64,000 nucleotides of DNA from J038 sp036734085 (GTDB lineage: Bacteria > Chloroflexota > Anaerolineae > Aggregatilineales > Phototrophicaceae), in NCBI GenBank assembly GCA_036734085.1, contig DAIMZF010000003.1, positions 1 to 64,000 on the forward strand, given 5' to 3'. The notes under the pieces were generated by a model. That model searched no databases. It was not told the DNA's origin and saw only the letters and a list, made by a program, of their open reading frames with translations. Positions 42,363 through 51,268 of this stretch are shown in pieces; within the stretch, counting starts at the first letter, position 1; the number at the start of each line of letters is the position of its first letter. Made by a program: the position numbers and the translations under genes.

Positions 42363-43736
42363 TTGACGGAAGCTATAAAGATTTGTCCTATCTGTAGTGC
42401 ATCTAACCATCGCAACGCCACTGTTTGCTGGAATTGCGGCACGTCCCTGGCGGGGATAGCACACTATAACAAAGATGACACTGAAACAGGTCGAAAACGC
42501 TCTGCTTACGATTTTCATCACGGAGAAACTGACCTCTACGAAAGCGCACTCTACCGCACCGGGCAGAGTTATATGTTTGGTTGTTTCGGCTTGTTGGCCG
42601 CATTCATGGTGATTGGGTTAGGGTTGATATTCGCCCCACCTGCCGCCGAAGCATTTCAAAGCGTATTCAATGCTCCCGCGCCGGAAGTCACGCCGACTCC
42701 GCCACCGCGCATCTTCTTGCCAACGGTCACACAAGGCCCGCCAACCACCATCCCAACTATTGCAGTCATCCCTACGGATACCCCCGAACCCACAGCCACC
42801 CGCGAGCCGTGTTTTCAGGTTGTCCGCAGTGGAGATTTTATCTTTGACGTTGTAGCACGATGCGGGCATTTAAGTGGGGATGTCTTCCCGCTTGTCGCAG
42901 AAATCAACAATTTAAGTGATATTGGCATGATTATTGAGGGGCAACGGCTGGAAATCCCCTGGCCTACAGATATTCCAGACCCCAATGCACAGCCGCAAGC
43001 ACCGCCACAAGCGCCGCCACAAGCAGAGGGCGAAGCAAGCACCGACAGCGTAGAGATTGCTTCTGGGGAGCGAAGCATCTTAGAACTGGACGACGACGAA
43101 CTCGCCGCCTTTCTTGTGGTGCCCACACCAACCCTGCCACCCGGTATTCAATTTCATACCGTCGATGCAGGCGAAAGTATGATTACCATTATCTCTCAAT
43201 ATAGCACCACCATAGAATCAATCCGTAACCTAAACCCGGAAATTACGTTCACGCAATGCAACATGGGCGAAACTTTCGGTGGGGATAGGTGTAGTGTGTT
43301 AATTTCTCCGGGTCAGCAAATCCGTGTGCCTGCGCCAGAGCCGCCGCCCACATTGCCCCCAGCATCCACCGGCCTGGAGACCGCCACCCCTACCCCTACC
43401 GCAACTTTTAATGCACCCATCCTGCAAAGCCCGGCAGACCGCGCCGCCTTCCGTAATAACCAACTCATTACCTTGCGCTGGTTGCCTACAGGCACACTCG
43501 GCACAGGGGAAACGTATAGGGTAAACGTAGAAGACCGCACGGCGGGAGTGCTGTATACTCAGGATACATTCGATACATTTCTTGTCATTCCGATAGATTG
43601 GCAGGGCGTTAATGCGACCCTCCGACGGCATGAATACGCATGGTATATCGACATCATCAATATCAATAACCCGAACACACCATCTTACCGGACTCCGACG
43701 CAATCCTTCACATGGGAAACCCGCATAGGGAATTAG
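42363..43736 (+). CDS. Zinc-ribbon, membrane-anchored LysM protein
   Basis: A 457-residue protein with an unusual order. A cytoplasmic-type zinc ribbon (CPICSASNHRNATVCWNCG, residues 8-26) comes first, then a membrane segment near 71-92, Thr/Pro linkers, two LysM-like domains (CFQVVRSGDFIFDVVARCG and FHTVDAGESMITIISQYS) and a C-terminal Ig-like domain. LysM domains bind glycan, probably peptidoglycan. TTG at 42363 with AAGG ten bases upstream is the start. The next gene is a related protein three bases later, with matching LysM and C-terminal domains. Confidence 0.82.
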   Translation: MTEAIKICPICSASNHRNATVCWNCGTSLAGIAHYNKDDTETGRKRSAYDFHHGETDLYESALYRTGQSYMFGCFGLLAAFMVIGLGLIFAPPAAEAFQSVFNAPAPEVTPTPPPRIFLPTVTQGPPTTIPTIAVIPTDTPEPTATREPCFQVVRSGDFIFDVVARCGHLSGDVFPLVAEINNLSDIGMIIEGQRLEIPWPTDIPDPNAQPQAPPQAPPQAEGEASTDSVEIASGERSILELDDDELAAFLVVPTPTLPPGIQFHTVDAGESMITIISQYSTTIESIRNLNPEITFTQCNMGETFGGDRCSVLISPGQQIRVPAPEPPPTLPPASTGLETATPTPTATFNAPILQSPADRAAFRNNQLITLRWLPTGTLGTGETYRVNVEDRTAGVLYTQDTFDTFLVIPIDWQGVNATLRRHEYAWYIDIININNPNTPSYRTPTQSFTWETRIGN

Positions 43737-43739
43737 CAT

Positions 43740-44918
43740 ATGTCACGACGATTAAACATACTGCTCGTTTTTGTCTCTATTTTGGTTGTGGGGTGCAACT
43801 TCAGCACACAGGAAGAAGTCACCCTCACGCCAGATTTACCGTTTGAAGAGCCTATCGTCCCGTTACCCAACGCGACCGATACGCCTATCTTCACCGATAC
43901 CCCGACCATCACGCCCACTCAGACACTCACCCTGACGCCAACCACACAGCCGACAGAAGTTGCACAGGAACCAACACCAACCCAGACAGAGGCACTCCCA
44001 CCCACAGACATCCCTCTGCCAGAGCCAACGCTCGGCCCTTGGGAATACGTCGTGCAACCCAACGAAACCTTGATTGAGATTATCCAGCGCGAGCCGTTTA
44101 ACTACCGCACGTTGGATGTCATCCAGGAAATTGTGCGGATAAACCCCAACGTCCTCAGCGCGGACTTTTTGCCCGTTGGAGAGACGATTCTCATTCCACG
44201 CCCCACAGCATCAGCAGTGGAAGCACCGCCGGAAGCTATCGCACAAGCAGAAGAACCGGAAGAAGTCGCGCCCAATAATGGCCCGGTCATTCCTGATATA
44301 GAGACTCGCGCCAATGTATTCACACCGCCTGGTTATGTCATCAGCCCCTATCAAGTCCGTGCCGGAGAAACCATCATCGGATTAGTAGAGCGTAATGATG
44401 GCCTCACCTTAGCGGGTTTTGCCCAGCTTAACGCCGCCATTTCTTTTTCTGGGTGCAATTTTGAGTTACCCGGCGGCGGGCCGAACTGCAATCCTATCAT
44501 CGGGGAAAACCAATGGGTGAACATTCTGCGGCCTGCACCACCCCCCACCCCTACCAGCACACCTACAGGCGATGAAACCGCAACTCCAACGCCGACTTTC
44601 GCGCCCCCTGCGATTATCTCTCCGCCAGATGGTGCTTCTGCCAGTGGCTTAGTGCGGCTATCTTGGGCCAGTGTTGGCCTGCTCAAGCCGGAACAGGCTT
44701 ACGTTATCACCGTGCGCGATCTAACCGCCGGTGTAGTCTGGTCAGGTGCGACCCGTGCTACCAATCTTTTACTCCCGGCGGAACTTATCCCTAGTTCCGG
44801 CCAGAACCACGAAATTGAATGGTCAATTACGATTGGTGTACGGACGGAAGACGGCGGCGAATATCGCCCCACCAACGCAGGCACAGCGACGCATCGTTTC
44901 TTCTGGCGCAGTCGCTAA
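43740..44918 (+). CDS. LysM-domain lipoprotein
   Basis: A 392-residue exported protein. The N-terminus MSRRLNILLVFVSILVVGC ends in a lipobox with Cys19 as the lipid site. A Thr/Pro-rich linker (about 25-95) leads to two LysM-like domains (WEYVVQPNETLIEIIQR and YQVRAGETIIGLVERN) and a C-terminal Ig-like domain (IISPPDGASASGLVRLSW onwards). It is a paralogue of the upstream gene without the zinc ribbon. Attachment to the outer face of the membrane with glycan binding is likely. Its stop overlaps that of the convergent mutL (CTAA, 44915-44918). Confidence 0.85.
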   Translation: MSRRLNILLVFVSILVVGCNFSTQEEVTLTPDLPFEEPIVPLPNATDTPIFTDTPTITPTQTLTLTPTTQPTEVAQEPTPTQTEALPPTDIPLPEPTLGPWEYVVQPNETLIEIIQREPFNYRTLDVIQEIVRINPNVLSADFLPVGETILIPRPTASAVEAPPEAIAQAEEPEEVAPNNGPVIPDIETRANVFTPPGYVISPYQVRAGETIIGLVERNDGLTLAGFAQLNAAISFSGCNFELPGGGPNCNPIIGENQWVNILRPAPPPTPTSTPTGDETATPTPTFAPPAIISPPDGASASGLVRLSWASVGLLKPEQAYVITVRDLTAGVVWSGATRATNLLLPAELIPSSGQNHEIEWSITIGVRTEDGGEYRPTNAGTATHRFFWRSR

Positions 44919-46651
44919 CGCCCGAATTGCCGCGCCAATTGATCGCCCGTCATGTGCAGTAATGTCGGGCGGTCAAACGGGTCTTTTAATGGCTCACGGG
45001 CACGTTCCAACCGCCGGATAATACCCTGCATATCCTCCTGGTTCAGCACCTGTCCAGATTTAGCCGCCCCGTATTGGCTGACCCGCAGGCGTACCGCCTC
45101 CACTGCATCACGCTGGCCGAAGTCCTCCACAATGACGCGCAACACATCACGTAATTCTGCGCGGCTTAGCATCTGCGGAATTGCCCTAATCTGGAACGTG
45201 TTCGTACCAAACAGAGCAATGTCAAAACCGCAATCTGTGAATGTTGTTAAGTGCTTCTCCAATAACTTGGCCTGCTTTGGCGCTAAATCAACCGCTTGCG
45301 GTGTTTCCAGCGCCATCACATCGAAATCACCCTCTAGCAATGCCTCGTACAACACGCGATGATGTGCGGCGTGCTGGTCAATCAGGTACAATCCGGCGGG
45401 GCCTTCCGCGATGATATACGTTGCGCCAACCTGCCCGACCACCCGCAGTAAAGGCAACGTGCGCGGGCGCACCGGACGCCCGATACCCTCCGGGATGGCT
45501 GTCTCAGTTTCGGGGTAATCTTTCCGGTAACTTTGCGGCAAACGCCCGTCATCTTCAACAATCAGCCCCATCTCCGGCTGGCGGATTTGCTCCCTCCCCC
45601 AACCGCCTTTATTGTAATCAGCATCCGCATGGATTGGTGATGATTCTACCCTGCCCCCTGCGCTGATAATCGCCGTCCGTACCCCGCGCTGAACCGTCGC
45701 AAACACAGCATTCGCATCCCGAAAGCGCACTTCTGCTTTGGTTGGATGCACGTTTACATCAACTTCGTTAGGCGGCAAGGCGACCATCAATACCGTTACC
45801 GGGTAACGTGCCTCTCGTAAAACACCGTGATAGGCTTGCACCACCGCATATGATAATTTGCTATCGCTCACCCAGCGCCCGTTGACAAACAACGAAATTT
45901 GATTGCGGTCTGCCCGATAAAGACTTGGTTCACTGGTATACCCCCATACGGTCACTTTAGGCACTTCTAAACTCTGTACTTCCACTGGCAACATCTGTTT
46001 AAAGCTCTCCAGCCCCAACACCTGCACCACCACATCCGCTAGTTCACCACTGCCACTCGTGCGGAGCATTTCTCGCCCGTCTTGTTCCAGCGTAAAACGC
46101 ACTTGCGGATACGCCATTGCGTAGCGCGTTAATAAATGGGTGATATGGCGTTTCTCCGTGCTTTCCGCCTTCAAAAACTTTAGGCGGGCAGGCGTATTGT
46201 AGAATAAATTCTCCACACTGATTACTGTGCCTGCTGGTGCGCCTACGGCCTGCCGATGCACCACGACACCCCCTTCAATGCGGAGTTGTGTCCCGGTGGT
46301 TTCGTCCCGGTGGCGTGTGGTGATGTTTAATTGACTCACCGCCGCGATGCTGGACAGCGCCTCACCCCGAAAGCCCAATGTCATAATGCGCTCAAGGTCT
46401 TCCACCGTGCGAAGTTTACTCGTCGCGTGTCGCACAAACGCTACTTCGGCCTCATCCGCCCGGATTCCGCTTCCATTGTCACTGATACGGATAAGCCCGC
46501 GTCCGCCGCCCTTCACCGCAACATGAATACTTGTCGCTTCTGCGTCAAGCGCATTTTCCAGCAATTCTTTAATCACCGACGCCGGACGCTCGACCACTTC
46601 ACCCGCCGCGATTTGCGCTATCAGTATCTCTGGCAGAATTTGTATCGTCAT
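44915..46651 (-). CDS. mutL: DNA mismatch repair protein MutL with degenerate endonuclease motifs
   Basis: A 578-residue MutL. The N-terminal GHKL ATPase is intact: AAGEVVERPASVIKELLENA, DNGSGI, FRHATSK-like VRHATSKL and TLGFRGEAL. The C-terminal domain should carry DQHAxxExxxxE, ACxxAxxAG and CPHGRP if it were a nicking MutL. Here they read DQHAAHHRVLYE (His431 for Glu), SQYGAAKSG and DPFDRP. The cysteines and key Glu/His of the metal site are gone, so nicking activity is doubtful. GAGGG precedes the ATG. Confidence 0.95.
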   Translation of the reverse strand: MTIQILPEILIAQIAAGEVVERPASVIKELLENALDAEATSIHVAVKGGGRGLIRISDNGSGIRADEAEVAFVRHATSKLRTVEDLERIMTLGFRGEALSSIAAVSQLNITTRHRDETTGTQLRIEGGVVVHRQAVGAPAGTVISVENLFYNTPARLKFLKAESTEKRHITHLLTRYAMAYPQVRFTLEQDGREMLRTSGSGELADVVVQVLGLESFKQMLPVEVQSLEVPKVTVWGYTSEPSLYRADRNQISLFVNGRWVSDSKLSYAVVQAYHGVLREARYPVTVLMVALPPNEVDVNVHPTKAEVRFRDANAVFATVQRGVRTAIISAGGRVESSPIHADADYNKGGWGREQIRQPEMGLIVEDDGRLPQSYRKDYPETETAIPEGIGRPVRPRTLPLLRVVGQVGATYIIAEGPAGLYLIDQHAAHHRVLYEALLEGDFDVMALETPQAVDLAPKQAKLLEKHLTTFTDCGFDIALFGTNTFQIRAIPQMLSRAELRDVLRVIVEDFGQRDAVEAVRLRVSQYGAAKSGQVLNQEDMQGIIRRLERAREPLKDPFDRPTLLHMTGDQLARQFGR

Positions 46652-46675
46652 AAATCAATCACCCTCTACACCACA

Positions 46676-46701
46676 GAAAACAAAATCCCCATACGGGGAT
46701 T
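46676..46701 (-). terminator. Terminator of the GAF histidine kinase gene
   Basis: On the minus strand AATCCCC (46701-46695) pairs with GGGGATT (46690-46684) around a 4-base loop, followed by TTTTGTTT. It lies 49 bases past the kinase stop and just upstream of mutL, so mutL is probably separately transcribed. Confidence 0.72.
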
Positions 46702-46749
46702 CTATCAACATATCTTGATCTTGCATCGCGTAAAGCGTTTTTCTACAGT

Positions 46750-47916
46750 TTAACGCCCGGCAATTAAGTTTTCGCCCACCAACGGAATACTAATCGTGAA
46801 TGTACTGCCTTCGCCTTCCGTGCTATTCACCCAGGCATTACCACCATGCCGCCGCGCTACACTCCGCACGATGAATAACCCCAGACCACTGCCCTTCACG
46901 CGCTTATGCTCCTTACGCGGAATACGCATATGGCGCTCGAATAACATCTTCTGGTTATCCGGGCTGATGCCAAAGCCGCTATCTTCCACACTGATTAAGA
47001 TGTTATCACCTTCACGGTAGAGGTTCACAATCACTTGTTCCCCGTTAGGTGTGTACTTAATGGCATTATCCACAAGGTTTGTGATGGCTCGTTCCAGCAT
47101 CGTCAAATCAGCAGAGATAATCGGCACATTGTCTAAAATGCGTTTACGAAGCGTCAACTCCTGCTTTTCGGCGGGTAGTAAATAGCTTTCCACAATGCGG
47201 TTGACAATCTCCGCTAAATCACACGGCGCACGTTGCATCTCATAAAAACCTGTTTCCGGGTCGAACCGTCCCGCATCCTGGATGTTCTCTACCAGCGCGG
47301 CCATCTGCGCGACACCGGATAAAATCTTTTCGACAAAGTGCGCCTGCTTTTCGTTCAGGTCACCCACCATGTGCAACATACTGCTAAATCCCTGCACAGA
47401 CGTAAGCGGCGAGCGTAAATCATGCGAGACAATCCGCACGAACTCGCTCTGGTTACGGCCTAGCTTGTCGTGGCGAGCATCAGTACGCACGCTTTTTGTG
47501 ACGACAATCAGACTATTCGTGAATGTGTCGATTGCTTCTTGTACGGGCGGCGTTAATTCCGGCGGGAAGTCGAATATTAACCCCCATAGCCCCACCGTCT
47601 GATGTTGAATAATAACAGGACTCAGCACACATCCCGCCCAAAGGCCATCTGCCTGTTGTGGGTTCTGGTGCAAGCCTGCTTCCAGTTTATTCGCAATATC
47701 CCATAATATTCCTACAGGCGGAATGTCACCCTCTACAGCTTCATCAGCCACCAGCAGGTGCGGTTCATCCCATAAAAACACGAAGCCCCCGCGCGCTCCT
47801 GTCAAGTCTTGTGCCATCTGCACTATCGGCGCGTAACAGTCTCGCGGTTCGTCCGTCGTCGCTATCACCCGCAGGACTTTGCGTAGAAGGGTTTGCTCAT
47901 TGTAGACTTGTGGCAT
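46750..47916 (-). CDS. GAF-domain sensor histidine kinase
   Basis: A 388-residue cytoplasmic kinase with no membrane segment. An N-terminal GAF domain (about 10-140) precedes HisKA with phospho-acceptor His165 in IVSHDLRSPLTSV. The ATPase domain has N-box LVDNAIKYTP, G1 DSGFGI and G2 KGSGLGLFIV. All catalytic motifs are present. ATG at 47916 follows GAGG. It is divergent from the receiver-CpaE gene 168 bases away, which is a possible partner. The signal is unknown. Confidence 0.93.
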   Translation of the reverse strand: MPQVYNEQTLLRKVLRVIATTDEPRDCYAPIVQMAQDLTGARGGFVFLWDEPHLLVADEAVEGDIPPVGILWDIANKLEAGLHQNPQQADGLWAGCVLSPVIIQHQTVGLWGLIFDFPPELTPPVQEAIDTFTNSLIVVTKSVRTDARHDKLGRNQSEFVRIVSHDLRSPLTSVQGFSSMLHMVGDLNEKQAHFVEKILSGVAQMAALVENIQDAGRFDPETGFYEMQRAPCDLAEIVNRIVESYLLPAEKQELTLRKRILDNVPIISADLTMLERAITNLVDNAIKYTPNGEQVIVNLYREGDNILISVEDSGFGISPDNQKMLFERHMRIPRKEHKRVKGSGLGLFIVRSVARRHGGNAWVNSTEGEGSTFTISIPLVGENLIAGR

Positions 47917-48084
47917 CAGCAGAGCCTCACTTTTGTGGTTATGTTGCCTTCTTGCGATTATAAACGGGCGTTAAGCTGTGGGCAAGTTTCGTTAGCAAAT
48001 CCAAACAGGCCATTTTCTTGCGTGCCCCATTCTTTCGTGCTAGACTGACGGCATTAATGACCCTTACATTTATGCGAATTTCCC

Positions 48085-49212
48085 ATGCCAGAGAAGATAC
48101 TAATTGTAGACGATGACATCGACAGCTTAAAACTTATCGGCCTGATGCTTCAGCGCAATGGCTATGAAATTATTGTCGCCAATGCCGGTAATCAAGCGAT
48201 CGCAAAAGCCCAGCACGACCAACCAGACCTTATCATCCTTGATGTGATGATGCCGGATATGAACGGTTATGAAGTTTGTCGTCGTTTACGTGCCCAAGAC
48301 CTGACGAAAAATATCCCGATTATCATGTTCACCGCCAAAACCCTTATAGACGACAAAGTCGCCGGGTTCGAGGCTGGCGCGGACGATTACCTGACCAAAC
48401 CCACCCACCCAACAGAGTTAGCCGCACGGGTTCGTGCCATACTCCAACGCAATACAACCCGTCAATCGCAGGGTGGCGATAGCGGACAGACGATAGGTAT
48501 TGTCGGCGCAAAAGGCGGGCTTGGGGCGTCCACACTTGCGGTCAATTTAGCCGCCGTACTCGTCGCCATGAACCGCCAACCCATCATCGCGGATTTCAGG
48601 CTTGGTCAAGGGAGCATGGGGTTATTTCTTGGTCTGGAGCATCTCTCCGGCATGGCAAATATCCTCAGTCGCCAACCCGCAGAAATTACCGTTGAGGCCA
48701 TCACCCGCGAACTTGTCAGCCATCAATCCGGCATTAAAGGCTTGTTTTCATCCGCAAACCCGCGTGAGAATCTGCTGGCCTATAATACGGAATCCGCGCA
48801 GGCCGTCATCGCCACAATGCGGAAGATTGGCCGCCCCGCTATCTTTGATCTGGGTGCTGGCTTAACCCCACTTGTTGCAAAAACACACAGCCACTTTGAC
48901 CAAATTATCCTGGTGGTGGATTCATCAGGCGTCACGCTGGCGATGGCACGGGAACTCCTGCGCGAACTCAAACAACCCGATCCCAACCGCGTGCAATTGG
49001 TTGTGGTCAATCGGGCGCAGATTAGCCAGCAACCCCCCTGGAACGAAGTCGAGCAAGTTTTAGAACACGAAATTCGCGCGATCATCGCCGCCGCGCCCGA
49101 TTTAGCCTATCAAGCAATGGAAGACGGTACACCGCTTGTCAACTATCAGCCTAACGCCATCATCACCAGCCAAATCAGTAAATTAGCTGAGGATGTCGCC
49201 CTCGAGGTATGA
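48085..49212 (+). CDS. Receiver domain fused to CpaE/MinD-like ATPase
   Basis: A 375-residue protein. Residues 1 to about 125 are a response-regulator receiver with Asp53 (ILDVMMPD) as phospho-acceptor and the conserved Lys in YLTKP. After a Gln/Ser linker comes a ParA/MinD-like ATPase with GAKGGLGASTLAVNLA. The Walker A has Ala where most members have the second Lys, as in CpaE-type proteins that position pilus or secretion machinery. Its TGA overlaps the sirtuin ATG (ATGA, 49209-49212). No ribosome site is obvious at the ATG. No pilus genes lie nearby, so the role is open. Confidence 0.88.
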   Translation: MPEKILIVDDDIDSLKLIGLMLQRNGYEIIVANAGNQAIAKAQHDQPDLIILDVMMPDMNGYEVCRRLRAQDLTKNIPIIMFTAKTLIDDKVAGFEAGADDYLTKPTHPTELAARVRAILQRNTTRQSQGGDSGQTIGIVGAKGGLGASTLAVNLAAVLVAMNRQPIIADFRLGQGSMGLFLGLEHLSGMANILSRQPAEITVEAITRELVSHQSGIKGLFSSANPRENLLAYNTESAQAVIATMRKIGRPAIFDLGAGLTPLVAKTHSHFDQIILVVDSSGVTLAMARELLRELKQPDPNRVQLVVVNRAQISQQPPWNEVEQVLEHEIRAIIAAAPDLAYQAMEDGTPLVNYQPNAIITSQISKLAEDVALEV

Positions 49213-49985
49213 TGTTTAGCGATAGTCTTATAGAGCAGATTAAGCAGGCCGCCACGATGATTCAAGCCAGTCATCACGTCGTCGCTTTTACGGGTGCAGG
49301 CATCAGCACGGATTCTGGTATCCCGGATTTTCGTAGTGAGACATCCGGCCTGTGGAAAAATGTAGACCCGATGCAGGTTGCCAGCATCTACGGCTTTAAA
49401 CGCAACCCCCAAGCCTTTTATGATTGGGTGCGCCCATTATCGGATGTCACACTCCACGCCCAGCCGAATCCCGGCCATTACGCCCTGTCAGACTTAGAAA
49501 AGATGGGGTATCTGCGTACCGTCATCACTCAAAATATTGATATGCTACATTCGCGTGCCGGGCATCAGACTATTTTCGAGCTACACGGCCATATGCGGCA
49601 AGCAACCTGCGTTCATTGTTTCGCGGTATATGATGGGGAAACAGTCCTTCAGCAATTTTTGGACAGTGGCGAAGTGCCGCATTGTTCACACTGCCATAGT
49701 GTACTCAAACCTAATGTAATTCTGTTTGGGGAACAGTTACCCATCAAAGAATTTCATGGCGCTCAGGAAGCCGCCCGTATGTGTGATTTAATGATTATCG
49801 TCGGCTCATCGCTGGAAGTCGCGCCCGCTAGCGATATTCCTTTTATTGCACATCGCACCGGCGCTAAGCTGATTATCGTTAATCTGGAAGCGACCCATGC
49901 CGATAACTACGCAGACATCGTGATTCATGGCCGCGCCGCCCAAATTCTGCCAGAAATTGTCCGCCATGTGGAGCCACGCACATGA
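49209..49985 (+). CDS. Sir2-family NAD-dependent protein deacylase
   Basis: A 258-residue sirtuin. FTGAGISTDSGIPDFRS (about 28-44) and TQNIDMLHSRAG bind NAD. His in FELHGHMRQATC is the catalytic base. Zinc ligands are C-V-H-C and C-S-H-C. VGSSLEVAP is the C-terminal NAD motif. It removes acyl groups from lysine, linking protein modification to NAD. It overlaps the receiver-ATPase gene before it and the histidine-kinase gene after it by ATGA, so all three are probably one operon. Confidence 0.94.
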   Translation: MMFSDSLIEQIKQAATMIQASHHVVAFTGAGISTDSGIPDFRSETSGLWKNVDPMQVASIYGFKRNPQAFYDWVRPLSDVTLHAQPNPGHYALSDLEKMGYLRTVITQNIDMLHSRAGHQTIFELHGHMRQATCVHCFAVYDGETVLQQFLDSGEVPHCSHCHSVLKPNVILFGEQLPIKEFHGAQEAARMCDLMIIVGSSLEVAPASDIPFIAHRTGAKLIIVNLEATHADNYADIVIHGRAAQILPEIVRHVEPRT

Positions 49986-51211
49986 CCAATGCCAAACGAA
50001 CGACACAGGAAGTTACAGGACTCAGTTCCGATGTGCTTGTTACCTATTACGAGCGACTTATAGAAATCAGCAAACAGCTTAATTCCACGCTCGACCATGT
50101 TCAGCTACTCCGGCAGATTGTTTCCGCCGCGACCGAGCTTATCGACGCCGAAGCCGCCTCTATCATGCTGATTGACCCCACTTCCGGCGAACTCCGTTTT
50201 GAAGCTTCATCGAACTTGGATCCGCACGAGATGGAAAAAATCGCCGTGCCGATGGAAGGCAGTATCGCCGGATGGATTGCCACACACGGCGAGCCGCGCG
50301 TCATCCATGATGTCACCCAAGAGCCAAGCCACTTCAACAATGTAGATAAGACCATCGAGTTTAAAACGCGCAATATTCTAGGCGTTCCCATGCGTACCCA
50401 CAAGCGTATCATCGGCGTTGTACAGGCCGTTAACAAGCGCAATAACGCCCGTTTTAACAGCTTCGACATCAGCATTTTAACCACGCTTGCTAGCCAGGCC
50501 GCTATCGCCATTGAAAATGCGCGTTTATTCCAGCAGAGTGACTTCATCGCAGAGATGGTACACGAGTTACGCACGCCTTTATTGTCACTCAAGGCCAGCA
50601 CATCGCTTCTGCTCCGGTCTGATTTACCGTCAGACCGCCGCGAGGAAATCATCTATACTATGCAGGGCGAAACCAACCGCCTGATGCGACTCACAACGGA
50701 CTTTTTGGATTTAGCGCGCATGGAAACAGGTCGCACCCACCTTGACATCGCACCGTTTGAGCTTTCCCAGCTTATTCACGAAAGTGCAGAAGTTGTTATC
50801 CCGCAGGCACAGGAGCACAACGTCCACATCCAGCCGGAAAGTCAAGAAGTTGTCGTCAAAGGGGATAGGGGCAAGGTTAAGCAAGTGTTGCTGAACCTGT
50901 TGACGAACGGCATCAAGTATAATCGTCCAGATGGCACGGTACGGGTTTATACCAGCCTTGTACACAATCCGCAAAACCAGAAGATGGTACAAATCGGCAT
51001 TAAGGACACAGGCTACGGCTTGACTGCCGACAGCCAGAAGCAGGTGTTTCAAAAGTTCTTCCGGGATAAATCCACAGCCAATACAACCACCGGCACCGGG
51101 CTAGGCTTGGTCATCACAAAGGCCATTGTGGAGGCACACGGGGGGCAAATCTGGCTAGAAAGCCAGGAGGGTATCGGCACGACGTTTTTCTTCACGCTTC
51201 CAGTGGATTAA
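49982..51211 (+). CDS. GAF-domain sensor histidine kinase
   Basis: A 409-residue cytoplasmic kinase. A GAF domain spans about 25-185. His194 in AEMVHELRTPLLSL is the phospho-acceptor. The ATPase has LLTNGIKYN (N-box), DTGYGL (G1) and TGTGLGLVITKAI (G2). Its ATG overlaps the sirtuin stop (ATGA, 49982-49985). It is the likely kinase for the receiver-CpaE protein two genes upstream, from operon structure only. Confidence 0.93.
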   Translation: MTNAKRTTQEVTGLSSDVLVTYYERLIEISKQLNSTLDHVQLLRQIVSAATELIDAEAASIMLIDPTSGELRFEASSNLDPHEMEKIAVPMEGSIAGWIATHGEPRVIHDVTQEPSHFNNVDKTIEFKTRNILGVPMRTHKRIIGVVQAVNKRNNARFNSFDISILTTLASQAAIAIENARLFQQSDFIAEMVHELRTPLLSLKASTSLLLRSDLPSDRREEIIYTMQGETNRLMRLTTDFLDLARMETGRTHLDIAPFELSQLIHESAEVVIPQAQEHNVHIQPESQEVVVKGDRGKVKQVLLNLLTNGIKYNRPDGTVRVYTSLVHNPQNQKMVQIGIKDTGYGLTADSQKQVFQKFFRDKSTANTTTGTGLGLVITKAIVEAHGGQIWLESQEGIGTTFFFTLPVD

Positions 51212-51268
51212 GCATAGGGACGGCGCTCACTGGCCGCCCCCATACAGACCTTACACAGCCGCGTTAGG

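Noticed and set aside
51214..51240. A GGGACGGC / GCCGCCCC hairpin between the histidine kinase and secF
   Set aside because: One mismatch and no T run on either side, so it was not called a terminator.
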